A stretch of DNA of 64,000 nucleotides from Haematococcus lacustris. Its lineage: Eukaryota; Chlorophyta; Chlorophyceae; Chlamydomonadales; Haematococcaceae. The notes beneath the pieces were generated by a model. The model had not been told where the DNA came from. It worked only from the letters and a program-made list of their open reading frames with translations, and ran no database searches. The DNA lies in the NCBI GenBank assembly GCA_030144725.1, contig JASKMD010000025.1:434001-498000 (forward strand). The letters run 5' to 3'. Positions 1 through 10,409 of this stretch are shown here, in pieces (position 1 is the stretch's first letter; the number at the start of each line of letters is the position of its first letter). The translations under genes and the position numbers were made by a program.

Positions 1-3000
1 CCAAGGTTAAGTCCATCAGCAGCTGTTAGCTGGCGGTACACCTGCTGGGCCGCAAGTGCGACCCCGGTCAGAGTTCAGTCATCATTACCATTGTCTCCAT
101 GACAGAGCATATACCAACTATACACCTGGAGCCGAACTTCAATCATACTATAGGCCACAGGGGGATGGTGGGGTAAGAGAAGATGGAAGAGATGAACAGC
201 TGCCCTCCTCCTCAGCTGCATGCATAGCTTCTAGACGTGCATACACTTAAAATTATCGCCTACATGCTTCTCACCGACCCATCATCACCAGCCGCGGGTC
301 ATGGTGTCAGGACGTACCTCAGCGGTGTTATTCGTAGGGTACTCGACAGCCGTGCCTGGCAGTGGCAACACGACGTCTTCGATGCGGTACAGCCCTAGGC
401 GCGCCTCCTCCTCCGTCACCACATGAATGCCTCGGGCGCGACGTGCGGATGAGGTGTGACCTGTGTAACCGTCGCCACTGGCCTCCGTTTCTTGGGGTGG
501 CGACGTTTGCTTGGTGCTTGCTGTCGCAGCAGACGCGTCAGCGTCGCAGTCGGCGGCGGCAGGTACCTCCGCTGATCTTAGCAGCGCCTGCACCTCCGGG
601 CCAGGCGGTCCTTCTTTGGGAAGAGGGATGACCAAGTCGCCGGCTACGGCCTGCTGCGAGCCATACACCCGGATGCGGTAGCTTGCAGCGAGGTTCCACA
701 CGCGGCTTTGCCAGGCATGCAAGTAGAGCAGGCGCAAGGTGCGAGGTATGGCGCACAGTGCCTCAACGGCCAGCTCTTCGCTGAGGACCATAAACTTGGT
801 CAATGACTCTGGCGAAGCCCCACTCGTCACCGCAGTTGACCTCTTCGCCGCTGCGGTCTGTCGGAACTTCTTAAACGTTGCACTCTTTGCCAGAGCATCC
901 AGCATCGCACGTTCCCCGACCATCCACCTGGGCATCGCTTCAAGCGCGGCCTGCATCGCCAGCACCAGCCGCAGACCCGCAAGCAGCAGTGGAAGCTGCC
1001 GCCACAGGACCAGTGTTAGGACCATTTGCGACGGGCAGCAGCAGCAGCGGCGGGGGCGGCGGGGGCGGCGGGGGCGGCAGCAGCAGCAGGACATTAGACA
1101 GACAACCACGTACCGCAGCGTCTCTCCCCTCCAGCCAGGCCTTCCGTGCAGCAATGACCTCAGGCTTAACTGCCTGCTGCTGCTGCTGCTGCTGCTGGTC
1201 CACACCAGGCCTCCCTCCCTCTCCCATCTCTGGCTGCGCCATTCCTTCTTTTGTGCCACCCGCTACACCCGCTCCTTCCTTCATAGGTGCCTCACAGCTG
1301 GTGCCACCAGCAGGCGGTTCGCCTTCTGACATGATCAAGTCCACTGCCAGCGAGAACTTGCCTTGCAGCAGAGCTACGCCCACCCTGTAGGCACAATGCA
1401 TGGCAGGAAGGCAGTCCAGTGAGGGCTGCTTGTCACGCTGCCCCAGCCCGACAAGAAGCCACAAAGGGCTTCTTAGTGCTGTCAGCACTTAGTGCTGTCA
1501 GCACGACATCACCTGCAATACTAAGGCAGACGAAAACTGCAATACTAAGGCAGACAACAACTGCAATACTAGCCAGACCACAGGAAAGCTACTGAGATTG
1601 ACTGAACTGGCACTGACCGCCTACTAGACAGCTGCTGGGATGTAAGGTGGCACCTGAAGTGCCTCACCACTCTACTTGTTTTGCCTCTAGGCCCTTGTGC
1701 CTGTGATGAGCAAGAGCTAGTGCAGGATGGAATAGGAAGGATGGGAAATAGGACTACTCCAGCAGAACCAGCGTGAATTGAGGGAGGGACTTGTACCTGG
1801 GGATGGCCTGCTCCCACGACCTGGGCATGACCAAAACCCAGTACACATGCCCGCTAACAGGGGTGATGCCCCAGGGTGACTACTACCCACTGTCAAACGT
1901 TGGAGAACAGGTGGCTCAACTCTAGCGAGCCTCATAGCTCTGTGCAAGGGCTGGTGGTCATTGGCCAGCTGCAGAGCAACCTCCGTCATGAGGGCCTGTC
2001 ACATGACTAAGAGCAAATACGAGCATGAGGCAGCTACGATGTGCACTGCGCGGTTCAGACAGCATGCCAAGGCAGATACAGCTGCCACAGGGTGGTCAGG
2101 CTAGGAGCGTAGAGAGGGGCCCTCGACAACTCGGTGTGGCTGCACACGCGCCTGCAGCTGCCCCTGGGCACCCCACCTGTTCCACCAGCTGCCTCTAGCT
2201 GCACGCCTACCTGTAGGTGGGCACCCCTGCTGTGCCAAAGCGCTGCAGGCCAAAGTAGTTCACGAAGCCATGCCTGTCTATTGCCTGGCAGGAGGCCTCC
2301 AGCTGCGGGCAACAAGGCAGGCAGGGGGGCCAGGCAGGGAGGGAGGTGGCAGGCAGGCAGGGAGGTGGGAGGCAGGCAGGCAGGGAGGAGGGACATGCAA
2401 GGCAGGAGACCAGAGGAACACAGGCAGGCAGGAGGAGGTGCAAGGCCCAACGCCAGACTGCCTGAGCACCTGCCAGTGGCCCTGACACTTGGAGCTAGTC
2501 ATGTGGGAAGACAGCTTAGGCCTGTGCTTGTCTACCTGTGCCTGATCAGGATCAAGTCCGCAGGTGCGCGCAGTAGGCAACATACCCGCAGTGCACGCAT
2601 GCTAGGTAAGTGTGCTGCCAGATAGGTGTGGTGCCCAGCCCCTCACCTGCTGCCTCAATGTCAAGGCACTAGGCTGGGCGTCAGCAGGGGCCCCAGGGCT
2701 GTTGTTTGACGCACGGACAGCCCGCAGCAGGATGTTGAAGCGGTTGCCCGCCAGCTGTCCCAGCTCAATCGGCTCTGCCACGTAGCTGAAGTTGCCCACC
2801 CGGATGTTGCGGCACCTGGGGGGTGGCGGCAGGCAGCAGCAGGAGAAGAGTTGGCGGGGGGTGGCAAGAGGCAGCAGCTGGGTGGCGGAGTCCTAGTCTT
2901 ATTAGGCAGCAGGGGCGGCCTAGCCTGTCTAGGCATTGACTCTTGCAGGCTTTCCCTGCACAGAGACATGCCTGTGGCGGGGTGTTGATACCAAGGAGAC

Positions 3001-6000
3001 ATGAAGGAGGTGTGGCTCATCGCAGGCAGCGCATAAGTCGAATCATAGGTTGCAGGAAAATGCACGAGGCAGGAGATTAGAGGTGGGAGGTGAGAAGATG
3101 GGCAGTGGGGGGTGGGAGGTAGGTTGATGCATGGTGGTCTGGTCAGGAGTATGTGGTGTGGGGTAGGGTGGAGCCGGTGTGATGACAGGGGGGGGCTAGG
3201 GCTAGGGCTAGGGCTAGGGCTAGGGCTAGGGCTAGGGCTAGGGCTAGGGCTAGGGCTAGGGCTAGGGCTAGGGCTAGGGCTAGGGCTAGGGCTAGGGCTA
3301 GGGCTAGGGCTAGGGCTAGGGCTAGGGCTAGGGCTAGGGCTAGGGCTAGGGCTAGGGCTAGGGCTAGGGCTAGGGCTAGGGCTAGGGCTAGGGCTAGGGC
3401 TAGGGCTAGGGCTAGGGCTAGGGCTAGGGCTAGGGCTAGGGCTAGGGCTAGGGCTAGGGCTAGGGCTAGGGCTAGGGCTAGGGCTAGGGCTAGGGCTAGG
3501 GCTAGGGCTAGGGCTAGGGTTAGGGCTAGGGCTAGGGTTAGGGTTAGGGTTAGGGTTAGGGTTAGGGATAGGGATAGGGGATAGGGATAGGGATAGGGAT
3601 AGGGATAGGGATAGGGATAGGGTTAGGGTTAGGGTTAGGGTTAGGGTTAGGGTTAGGGTTAGGGTTAGGGTTAGGGTTAGGGTTAGGGTTAGGGATAGGG
3701 ATAGGGGATAGGGATAGGGATAGGGATAGGGATAGGGATAGGGATAGGGATAGGGTTAGGGTTAGGGTTAGGGTTAGGGTTAGGGTTAGGGTTAGGGTTA
3801 GGGTTAGGGTTAGGGTTAGGGTTAGGGTTAGGGTTAGGGTTAGGGTTAGGGTTAGGGTTAGGGTTAGGGTTAGGGTTAGGGTTAGGGTTAGGGTTAGGGT
3901 TAGGGTTAGGGTTAGGGTTAGGGTTAGGGTTAGGGTTAGGGCAGAGCATGTGTAGTGAGAGGGACCCACCCCAGCGCACCAGTGGGAGTGCCTCAAGCCA
4001 GCCAGCTGGTGAGGGTCGATCTTGAAGCCAGTAACCCACTGAGCGTAACATAGCAGCACGTGCAGGCAGCACTATCACCACCACCACCTTGGCAGGTGGT
4101 GTGTCTTGTACATTGCCTTGTGTGACTCCTTGTGTGACGCAGACATGTGGAGGCCAGGCTATGACTATGATGATGATGGCGATGATAATGGTGATGATCA
4201 CCACTACCACCACTACCACCACTACCACCACTATCACTTGACCTTGCTCAGCTCAGATCATATCAGGGAACTCCACACAGACAAAACACCGTTTTGTAGT
4301 GGTCCACAATGAGTGTTCGACTGCAATGAAGGCTCAAGGTTGAGAGCCAAGGTGCTGTTTATCTGAGCTATCTGTTCCCCAGATAAACAGCATGGCTAGC
4401 AGAGCCAGCACCTGCCTACTCCCCTCCTTCACGCTCCCCTCTCCTCTCCTCCGCTCCCAGTCCCTACCCTCTCTCTCGTCCCCTGACCCTGTGTCCCCTC
4501 CTTCCTTCCCTCCCTCCCCCTCCATGCTCTATACACCTTCACGCTCCATACTCCTCCATGCCTGCTCAGCCTGCAGCCGCCCACACACCCAGCCTCCCCT
4601 GGCCTCCTGCTAGTCAGCACTCTAGGACAGGCTGCTGTTGCGCCTTGCTGTGGCAAGGTGTAGGTTAGGTGTCGCTGTGGCAAGGTGTAGGCTTGCTGCA
4701 ACCTGCTATTGCAGCTTCAAGGCAAGGCCCAGCTCACCTGCTGGGTGACGCCACGCTTGTCCTTGCTGCCAGCATAGCCCCAGGGGCTGGCCCAGCGGGG
4801 CAGATAGAGCCCCTGAGCCAGAGATCCCAGTGCCACCTTCAACATGACAGGCAAGCGGGCAGGCAAGAGGTGCGGCAGGCGAGCAGGTGAGCAGGCAAGC
4901 GGGTAGTGAGAGTGGCAGGCAGGTAGACAGGCAGCATAGCAGCTGTACATACTGAGTCAATACATGTCATACTACTGTGTCTTGCAGGTGTGACGCAAAC
5001 ATAGGTGTGACCCACCTGTATATCCATGTTTTCCTTGTACATCACAAACTTGACATACTTCTTGGTTGGGCCCCCGCCCCACTCCTGGTCCGCTGGCTGG
5101 CCCCTGCCCCTGCCCCTGCCTCTGCCCCCCTGGCCTCTCCCCTGCTGCTGCCCTTGACCTCCAGGCGGGTAGAACTGGACTCGGATGCAGCCAGCAGATG
5201 GTGCAGTGGTGTGGGTGATTGAAGCCGCAGCCACAGTTGGTAGGGGTTGCTGGATGGCCGGTCCTGCTGCTGCTGCTCCTGCTGCTGCTGCTGCTGCTGC
5301 TGGTACCGTGGTAGAGGGCGCAGCGGGGGTGGCAGCATCCTGATCAGCTACAGCAGCGGTGACGGCGGCAGGGGTGCCACTGGTGTCACCAGCTGCCTGC
5401 AGGCTAGCCGCCGCAGCGCCATCAGCGCTCGCAACAGCTTGAGATGGTTCCACATCAGCTGCCTGCTGCTGCTGCTGCTGATGGCCTCGGCCGCTCATTT
5501 GGTTGGTATGCCTGGCCTTCTTGTTCGCAGGGGGCTGACTGGAACCCCTGCCCCTGCCCCTGCCACCTGCCTGCCCCGCTGGGTTGTTATTGTTGCTGCT
5601 GCTGCTCTCATTAGTCAGAGTGTGGGTGCAGAGGAGGATCACCTCTGGGTTGTGGCGGAAAAAGCTGTGCACAGCCTATGAGCAATTGGTGGACCAGCCT
5701 GTCAGTCAATGGGTTCAATGAATCAGTGAGTCAATCAGCCAGTATGTGAGTCAGTGACTCAGTCATCGATTCAAAACACAAAACCTGACAAAGGGACTAC
5801 ACACATGAGCAAGGCCTTTCTGCATGCACTGTGATGATGCAAGCATGCATGCAAGTCATGCAAGTAGCTCACCGTGCGTGTCTCCCGGTCAGGCAATGGC
5901 TCCAGGTCAACATAGACCACCCCATGTTTGTCCATAACAACCCCTGTCCAGGGTGAGCCTGAGCCCTGGGGAGTATCACAGCCAGCAGGCTGCTGCCCCA

Positions 6001-6286
6001 CCAGTGCGACCAGAGGCTGGGTGGGCGGGGCAGGGCCAGCCAGGATGTTTGCGGGGCGCTTGCCTAAGGAGGATGCCGGTGCGTTGGGACCCGAGCTGGG
6101 TTGTGCTGCTCGGGCGTTGCCTGTTGAGGACACAGGGTCAGGCTGTGGGGAGGGGTCCGCTTCGACTGCTTCTGTGGGAGGTAGAGTGGCCAATCCCGGT
6201 GTGGCTGCTGCTGCTCCTGCTGCTGCTGCCGCTGCCTCTACTGCTGCTTGCCCTTTCTGCTGCTGCTGCTGCTGCTGCTGCTCCTC

Positions 6287-6325
<39 letters not shown>

Positions 6326-7417
6326 TTGCTGCTGCTCCACTTGCTGCTGCTCCAATTGCTGCTGCTGCTGCTGCTGCTTGACCTGCTGCTGCTCCGGCTT
6401 TGCACATTGTGGCTCCTGCTGAGGTGCCTTGGGGCCATGCTTGGTCTTGACCCAGTGCAGCAGTGCCGTCAGCCGCTTGCCATTCTCTGCGCCAGCCAAG
6501 GCAGCAAAGGACCTAGAGGCTGACTGGATGACCTCGTCTGTCAGGTCTCGTAGCGGCAGCGGCTGGGGCTGCAGGGGCAGGAGTAGGGGTGCAGCAGGGG
6601 TGAAGAAGGTGGTTGAAGCAGGGCAGGGTGGCAGCAGTAGGCAGCAGTGGTAGCACGAGCAAGGCAACTCCATGAGCACACTAGGTGAAGGGCTGTAGGA
6701 GTGACAGGTCTCACCAGCCGGGGCGGGTCCAGGCTGGTCAGCACAGCCTCCTGGCCCTGCAGATCCACCTCGTTCACCTGGAAGTCACGAAACCTGCACC
6801 AGCAGCTCACAGCACAGTGTCATCAGGTGGTGCAACAAGGGCTCAACTCCCCACTCCGCCCACTGCTGCTCACCACACCCCTCCTGCCCCCTCCTGCCCC
6901 GACCCAATTTCTAGAACCAGGCTGTACAGTCAAGGCTTCAGCACATGCGGGCCGGCCCCACTGCCCAGCAGCAGCTGGGAGGCAGACTCTTCACAAATGT
7001 ATGGTTTCCAGGGTTGCGGGGTCGCTGTGCACTGGCATCTTGATTTGGTCCCAACACCACACTAGTATTGTGTGACGTCTCTTGCAGACACGGAGTGTAA
7101 TGGAGTGACACTGGTTTGCTATGCTCAGCCTGCATGGAGGAGTTTGCCTCACACTGGCTGCCCACACCAGGCCTCCCTCCCTCTCCCATGGATGATGCAG
7201 CTGGGCTGTGCCTCTGGTGAGTGAGCAACAAGCTTCTGGGGTCATGTGGACAGAGCAGTGCTGGGCAGTGGAAGTCATTGGCAGGCAGCGCCGGCAGGCG
7301 TGAGTACGGACATAAGTATCTGCACCTGTGCTTTAGGATGGCAGTGAAGGCTGGCAGGTCTGCGGTCATGTACTCAGTAATCCCCACATCGCGCTCTTGG
7401 CTAAGCTCGCACGACAT
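1..7417 (-). CDS. PUS7: PUS7/TruD-family tRNA/mRNA pseudouridine synthase, 11 exons, 3' end off the left edge
   Basis: Exons, 5' to 3' on the minus strand: 7417-7326, 6793-6715, 6568-5873, 5675-5016, 4836-4738, 4038-3980, 2815-2647, 2284-2211, 1384-1114, 950-318, 41-1. All have GT-AG borders and all phases agree, giving at least 957 codons. The ATG at 7417 is the first Met after an upstream in-frame TGA. Family motifs appear in order: [11 protein letters not shown] (residues 31-41), GYAGSKDKR with the likely catalytic Asp near 535, VGNFSY and GNRFNILLR (exon 7), NYFGLQRFG (627-635), [24 protein letters not shown] and VVLPLPG. The family isomerises uridine to pseudouridine in RNA. Gln-, Ala- and Gly/Arg-rich inserts (exons 3, 4 and 9) separate the conserved blocks and make it longer than usual. 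A chain of eleven in-phase exons carrying ordered family motifs makes the assignment strong; individual splice sites are inferred. Confidence 0.9.
2306..2400. repeat. GGCA/GGGAGG-rich imperfect repeat
   Basis: A short purine-rich tract built from GGCAGGCAGGGAGG-like units lies in the PUS7 intron between exons 7 and 8. It is low-complexity DNA with no coding signal; the open frames across it are a composition effect. Confidence 0.6.
3196..3941. repeat. Telomere-like hexamer array (GGGCTA/GGGTTA/GGGATA)n
   Basis: About 750 bp of uninterrupted 6-bp repeats. GGGCTA runs to about 3518. Alternating blocks of GGGTTA and GGGATA follow, with a single-base phase slip in each GGGATA block, and a pure GGGTTA (TTAGGG-type) block ends the array. 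It lies wholly inside the PUS7 intron between exons 6 and 7 (3979-2816). TTAGGG is a canonical telomere repeat in some eukaryotes; GGGCTA and GGGATA are one-base variants. The clean host exons on both sides argue for an interstitial array rather than a chromosome end. Confidence 0.95.
4196..4237. repeat. (CCACTA)n-like hexamer microsatellite
   Basis: A short run of ACCACT units follows a GATGATGATGG-rich stretch (about 4165-4198), inside the PUS7 intron between exons 5 and 6. No coding signal is seen. Confidence 0.7.
4270..4357 (+). mobile_element. Right-end fragment of Fanzor-associated element (copy C)
   Basis: This stretch matches the last ~90 bases of the element ending at 9620, including the GTTTTGTAG segment and the terminal 39 bases with GGCTCAAGGTTGAGAGCC. 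Homology stops right after GGTGCTG at 4357. Only the 3' end is present. It sits in the PUS7 intron between exons 5 and 6, antisense to that gene. Confidence 0.7.
4354..4391. other. Perfect 12-bp inverted repeat with 14-nt loop
   Basis: The arms GCTGTTTATCTG (4354-4365) and CAGATAAACAGC (4380-4391) are exact reverse complements. The left arm overlaps the last four bases of element copy C. The hairpin could be an insertion-site palindrome or a structured intronic RNA; nothing decides between these. Confidence 0.6.
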
Positions 7418-7869
7418 AACGGCACAATGCTGCCGCGCCGCCGCGATGCCGTGTTCGTCAGCGAGATGACAGACTTTTGCTATTCATCGAGGGATGCTGG
7501 ACGCTCTCGCAACTCCGGCACATGAAATGACATTTCATGACATGACATGAAATGACACGGCTTAAGTGAGGAGAATGATGTATGGATCCCTTTCCATTAC
7601 GAGAAAATCATAGTTTGTTATATACCCGTCACTGTCGACCAAGGCAGGGGCAGCAGTATGGCTGCAGGGCACAGCTATGCTACAAAGCAAGGCAGCTGTG
7701 GTGCTAAGCAGGGGCAGTCGAGTCACCACACACTCATGTCCTGACCTCCATGCAAGACATGCCGAGGTGTTGACCTGTGCGAATGTAGGTGCACCCTTTA
7801 GACCACCCGAAACTTACAGGGTGATGTAGGGCGGACAGCCTTGAACTACTAGGCCCTATGAGTGCTTGC
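7418..7869. other. PUS7 5' flank, no gene seen
   Basis: This is upstream of the PUS7 start codon on the minus strand and would hold its promoter and 5' UTR. No coding similarity or clear core promoter motif was recognised. Confidence 0.4.
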
Positions 7870-8163
7870 GGGGCCTGGTACTCTGCAACTCGGTGCAGCC
7901 TCTGCCTGACCTTTAGCAGCTGGTCGTTGACCGGCTTGTATTCCTAATGGTACTCATTGCCAATGGGGGCCAGAGGCTTGAGGCAATCCCAGTGGCACAT
8001 CTCCAGGGGGCGCTGCACATTCTCCCCAAACGCTAAACATTGACCATGCGCAGCCTGTGTGATCCCCTGCTCCACCACCCCAAGCACCCCTGGCGGTGCC
8101 GCTGCACCTGCCGCATGGAATTGAGACAGGTCCCCACACACTCATGTCAAGACATCCATGCAA
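7870..8163 (-). pseudogene. Decayed, diverged copy of the Fanzor-like C-terminal region
   Basis: On the minus strand a short frame reads RPLEMCHWDCLKPLAPIG. It parallels RPLELCYWPEQGKLPAKG in the better copy at 8.6-9.4 kb, including the spacing to the following E-Y. The frame is short and soon interrupted, and no RuvC motif can be read. It may be a distant branch of the same family in opposite orientation. The call rests on one short motif. Confidence 0.3.
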
Positions 8164-8592
8164 GACTTCTAGTGTTGGGGGGGCAGGCCAAGAAACCCAT
8201 GGCTTATACTGCAGTCAGAGGTAGGGCTGACGCATGGTACGCCATCAGCACACATGCATGGGGAACAAAGGAACGGCAGCAGCAGCAGCAGGACTTCTGA
8301 CATGAAGGCCTTCTATCGCTGAAACAATGCCCCTGAGGTAGCTAAGCAGCACTACTTGGCCGACTTATCTCCATTCAGCACTGAGCTCATGGAACCAAAA
8401 CAGCTCCCGCTGATGACAACAGAGCTTGTGGCACATCTACAGGCTCAAATCCACTTGAGCTGGCTGTAAAGGCCAGCGCCGGCCCTGCTGCGGCCATGCC
8501 CCTGTTGAGTCCGAGTCCCCAGCATGCAGGGTCCCTAAACTGCTCAACCTCAGCGCCACGCCCTGTGGCACTGCAATTGACGCCAGGCCTAT

Positions 8593-9364
8593 TTGGGCCT
8601 GAGCAGCAAGCCAGCCATGGGGTTGTGGGATGTTGTGGGAGTTGTGCGCTTCGAGGGTCGACACTACCACCCACACTTCTTTGCACTGGACTGCATTGAC
8701 GCTCCATCACCAATGCTGTCACAGGGGCCAATGCTGTCCCAGAGGCACAGACCAGTTGCGGGGCAGGGTGGTGCTTGTGCATGAGCACCGCACCACCCGG
8801 GTCAGCTCAGCAGTGAATGGCCAGCAGCCTTGTAAGAGGCAGCTGAACAAGTGCAAGGCCACCAGGCCTGCAGGCTGGAAGCCCCCAGCAGGGCAGGTGC
8901 ACCACCGCCTAGTGCGCCCAGCCTGGAGCGAGCAGCGTGACCAGCCAGTGCGGGGCATGATGTGGTGCCCTGTGGTGGCCCCCCGCAAGCCCCCACAGGC
9001 CCCATGCAGCAGCCAGGAGGCCACACAGGCAGCAGCCTCAGAGCCTGGGCCCAGCACTCCCCTGCCAGCCAAGCGCAGCAAGCGCACCAAGGCTGAGCCG
9101 GCAGCTGAGCCCACAAAGGGCAAGGGCAAGGCTGCCAAGGCAAAGCCAGCGCCACAGCCAGGCAGGTGGCTGGACAGGGACTGCAATGCAGCGCTGAACA
9201 TGCAGCGCATTGGGGAGAGCAGGTGGCGCCCGCTGGAGCTGTGCTACTGGCCAGAGCAGGGGAAGCTGCCAGCCAAGGGCAAGGAGTACCCAGGCCTGGG
9301 CTACAAGCGAGTGCGAGACAAGCCACCCAAGGCCCAGCAGCAGCAGCCTGCTGAGGCACAGTAG
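8593..9364 (+). pseudogene. Fanzor/TnpB-like nuclease remnant (zinc-ribbon region and RuvC-III motif)
   Basis: The readable frame from about 8767 to the TAG at 9362-9364 begins VVLVHEHRTTRVSSAVNG, resembling the VDEyRTSk.Cs.C start of the TnpB/Fanzor zinc ribbon, but the expected CxxC cysteines are replaced. After a Lys/Pro/Ala-rich linker it reads GRWLDRDCNAALNMQRIG, matching the RuvC-III signature DRDxNAAxN of TnpB and Fanzor proteins; the second Asp is the expected catalytic residue. It ends GLGYKRVRDKPPKAQ. Known relatives are RNA-guided DNA nucleases of IS200/IS605-like and eukaryotic elements. RuvC-I and RuvC-II were not found upstream, and the sequence before 8767 needs a frame change, so this is a 5'-truncated or decayed copy. 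Partial relatives lie at 11.17, 14.82 and 15.15 kb. Confidence 0.6.
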
Positions 9365-9620
9365 TGTGTGCCCCCCCTTTGAGCTGTCATCAGCTTTCAA
9401 TTAGTGCATGTTTTGTCATGCCAACTCTATGCATGGCCCTGTCACAGGGGTAAGGCAATGCTGTAGGTGGGTAGGCGACCATGACCATGTGTATGACATG
9501 TATAGGCCATGAGCATGCCATGTGATGGGCACACCACACAGAAAAAACACTGTTTTGTAGCGGTCCACAATTATTGTGGTCGACTGCAATGAAGGCTCAA
9601 GGTTGAGAGCCAAGGTGCTG
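9362..9620 (+). ncRNA. Conserved 3' block and right end of Fanzor-associated element (copy A); candidate guide-RNA scaffold
   Basis: Directly after the stop codon of the Fanzor-like remnant comes a block shared with copy B at 11260-11470. Both have TAGTGTGTGCCCCCCCTTTG, a CCCTG-TCA-CAGGG hairpin, and ATG/CATG-rich stretches. The block ends with GGCTCAAGGTTGAGAGCC and stops at GGTGCTG. Copy A also holds CCACAAT-T-ATTGTGG, a 7-bp hairpin. In TnpB and Fanzor loci the guide RNA overlaps the nuclease 3' end and runs to the element's right end, so the position fits. Whether this copy is transcribed cannot be told from sequence. Confidence 0.4.
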
Positions 9621-10409
9621 TCAGCTCCGTACACACTGTACTACGCAACCAGTACTTTTGTGCGTTCAGCTAGGAAGGGGCTTGTCCCTGATAAGCTGGG
9701 TGTGTTGGAGTTCTCAGTTGCTGGCTGAGTGGTTGGCTGGTAGCTTGAAGTTTGTGAGGGGGCACCATGCCTGCAAGCTATGCGACCCGCACACCAGCGT
9801 CACAGCGTGAGCTCCAGGCTTAGCAATCCAGGCTCCATGTCACCTGCTTGTTTGGTGGTATCTATTTACGGTCAGACAGCTCTCACAGGGCTGGGGGCTG
9901 TGGACAGCTGAACTGATTTGCTTGGTGTTGTGCTGATGCCCCAGCAACAGCAACCCAGGCACGACACCCCACACCCAGCTCATTACATCACCTGTTAGCT
10001 CTCCACATATACACACGAGTCCGTGTGACTGGTTGCCTGCAACAGAAATGTCTGGAGTGGCTGGGCACCTGGCAGTGTGGCCGCAAGCAGGGGCCTTCAT
10101 GGGTGAGCGGCAGGAAAGTGGGGGCAGGCTTAGGTTGAGGCTCTGTGGCAATGAGTTATTGAGTAGTAAGCGAGGTGCGGCTCCAGGGGCGTGTGTGAGC
10201 CCCTGCGTGCTTGCAACTGCCATGGGCTCCTAAAGGACATCCTCAGGACACATCGTCTTGGTTTCGTCGAGGCGCCATGCGAGCTAGTCTAGTCATCACT
10301 GGGTGTCGAATGTTCAGGAATCACCAGGCGAACCTCGCTTGCACCAACCGAAAGCTTGCGGGACTCGCCTTCAGTTCCCGCGCGACACTCTGTTGCGCCC
10401 ACGTCAGCT
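9621..10409. other. Intergenic, 5' flank of the DUF1825 gene
   Basis: No coding similarity was recognised between the right end of the Fanzor-associated element and the start of the next gene. Short frames here look like chance. Confidence 0.4.

Noticed and set aside
3196..3941. True chromosome end
   Set aside because: PUS7 exons continue on both sides with matching splice phase, so the array is interstitial unless the assembly is wrong.
3112..4237. Repeat-protein ORFs over the telomere-like array
   Set aside because: They are translations of hexamers, which stay in frame automatically, and the region is intronic for PUS7.
8387..9400. Minus-strand ORFs opposite the Fanzor-like remnant
   Set aside because: They lack family motifs, are Cys/Trp/Leu-rich in a composition-driven way, and are explained as shadows of the plus-strand coding remnant.
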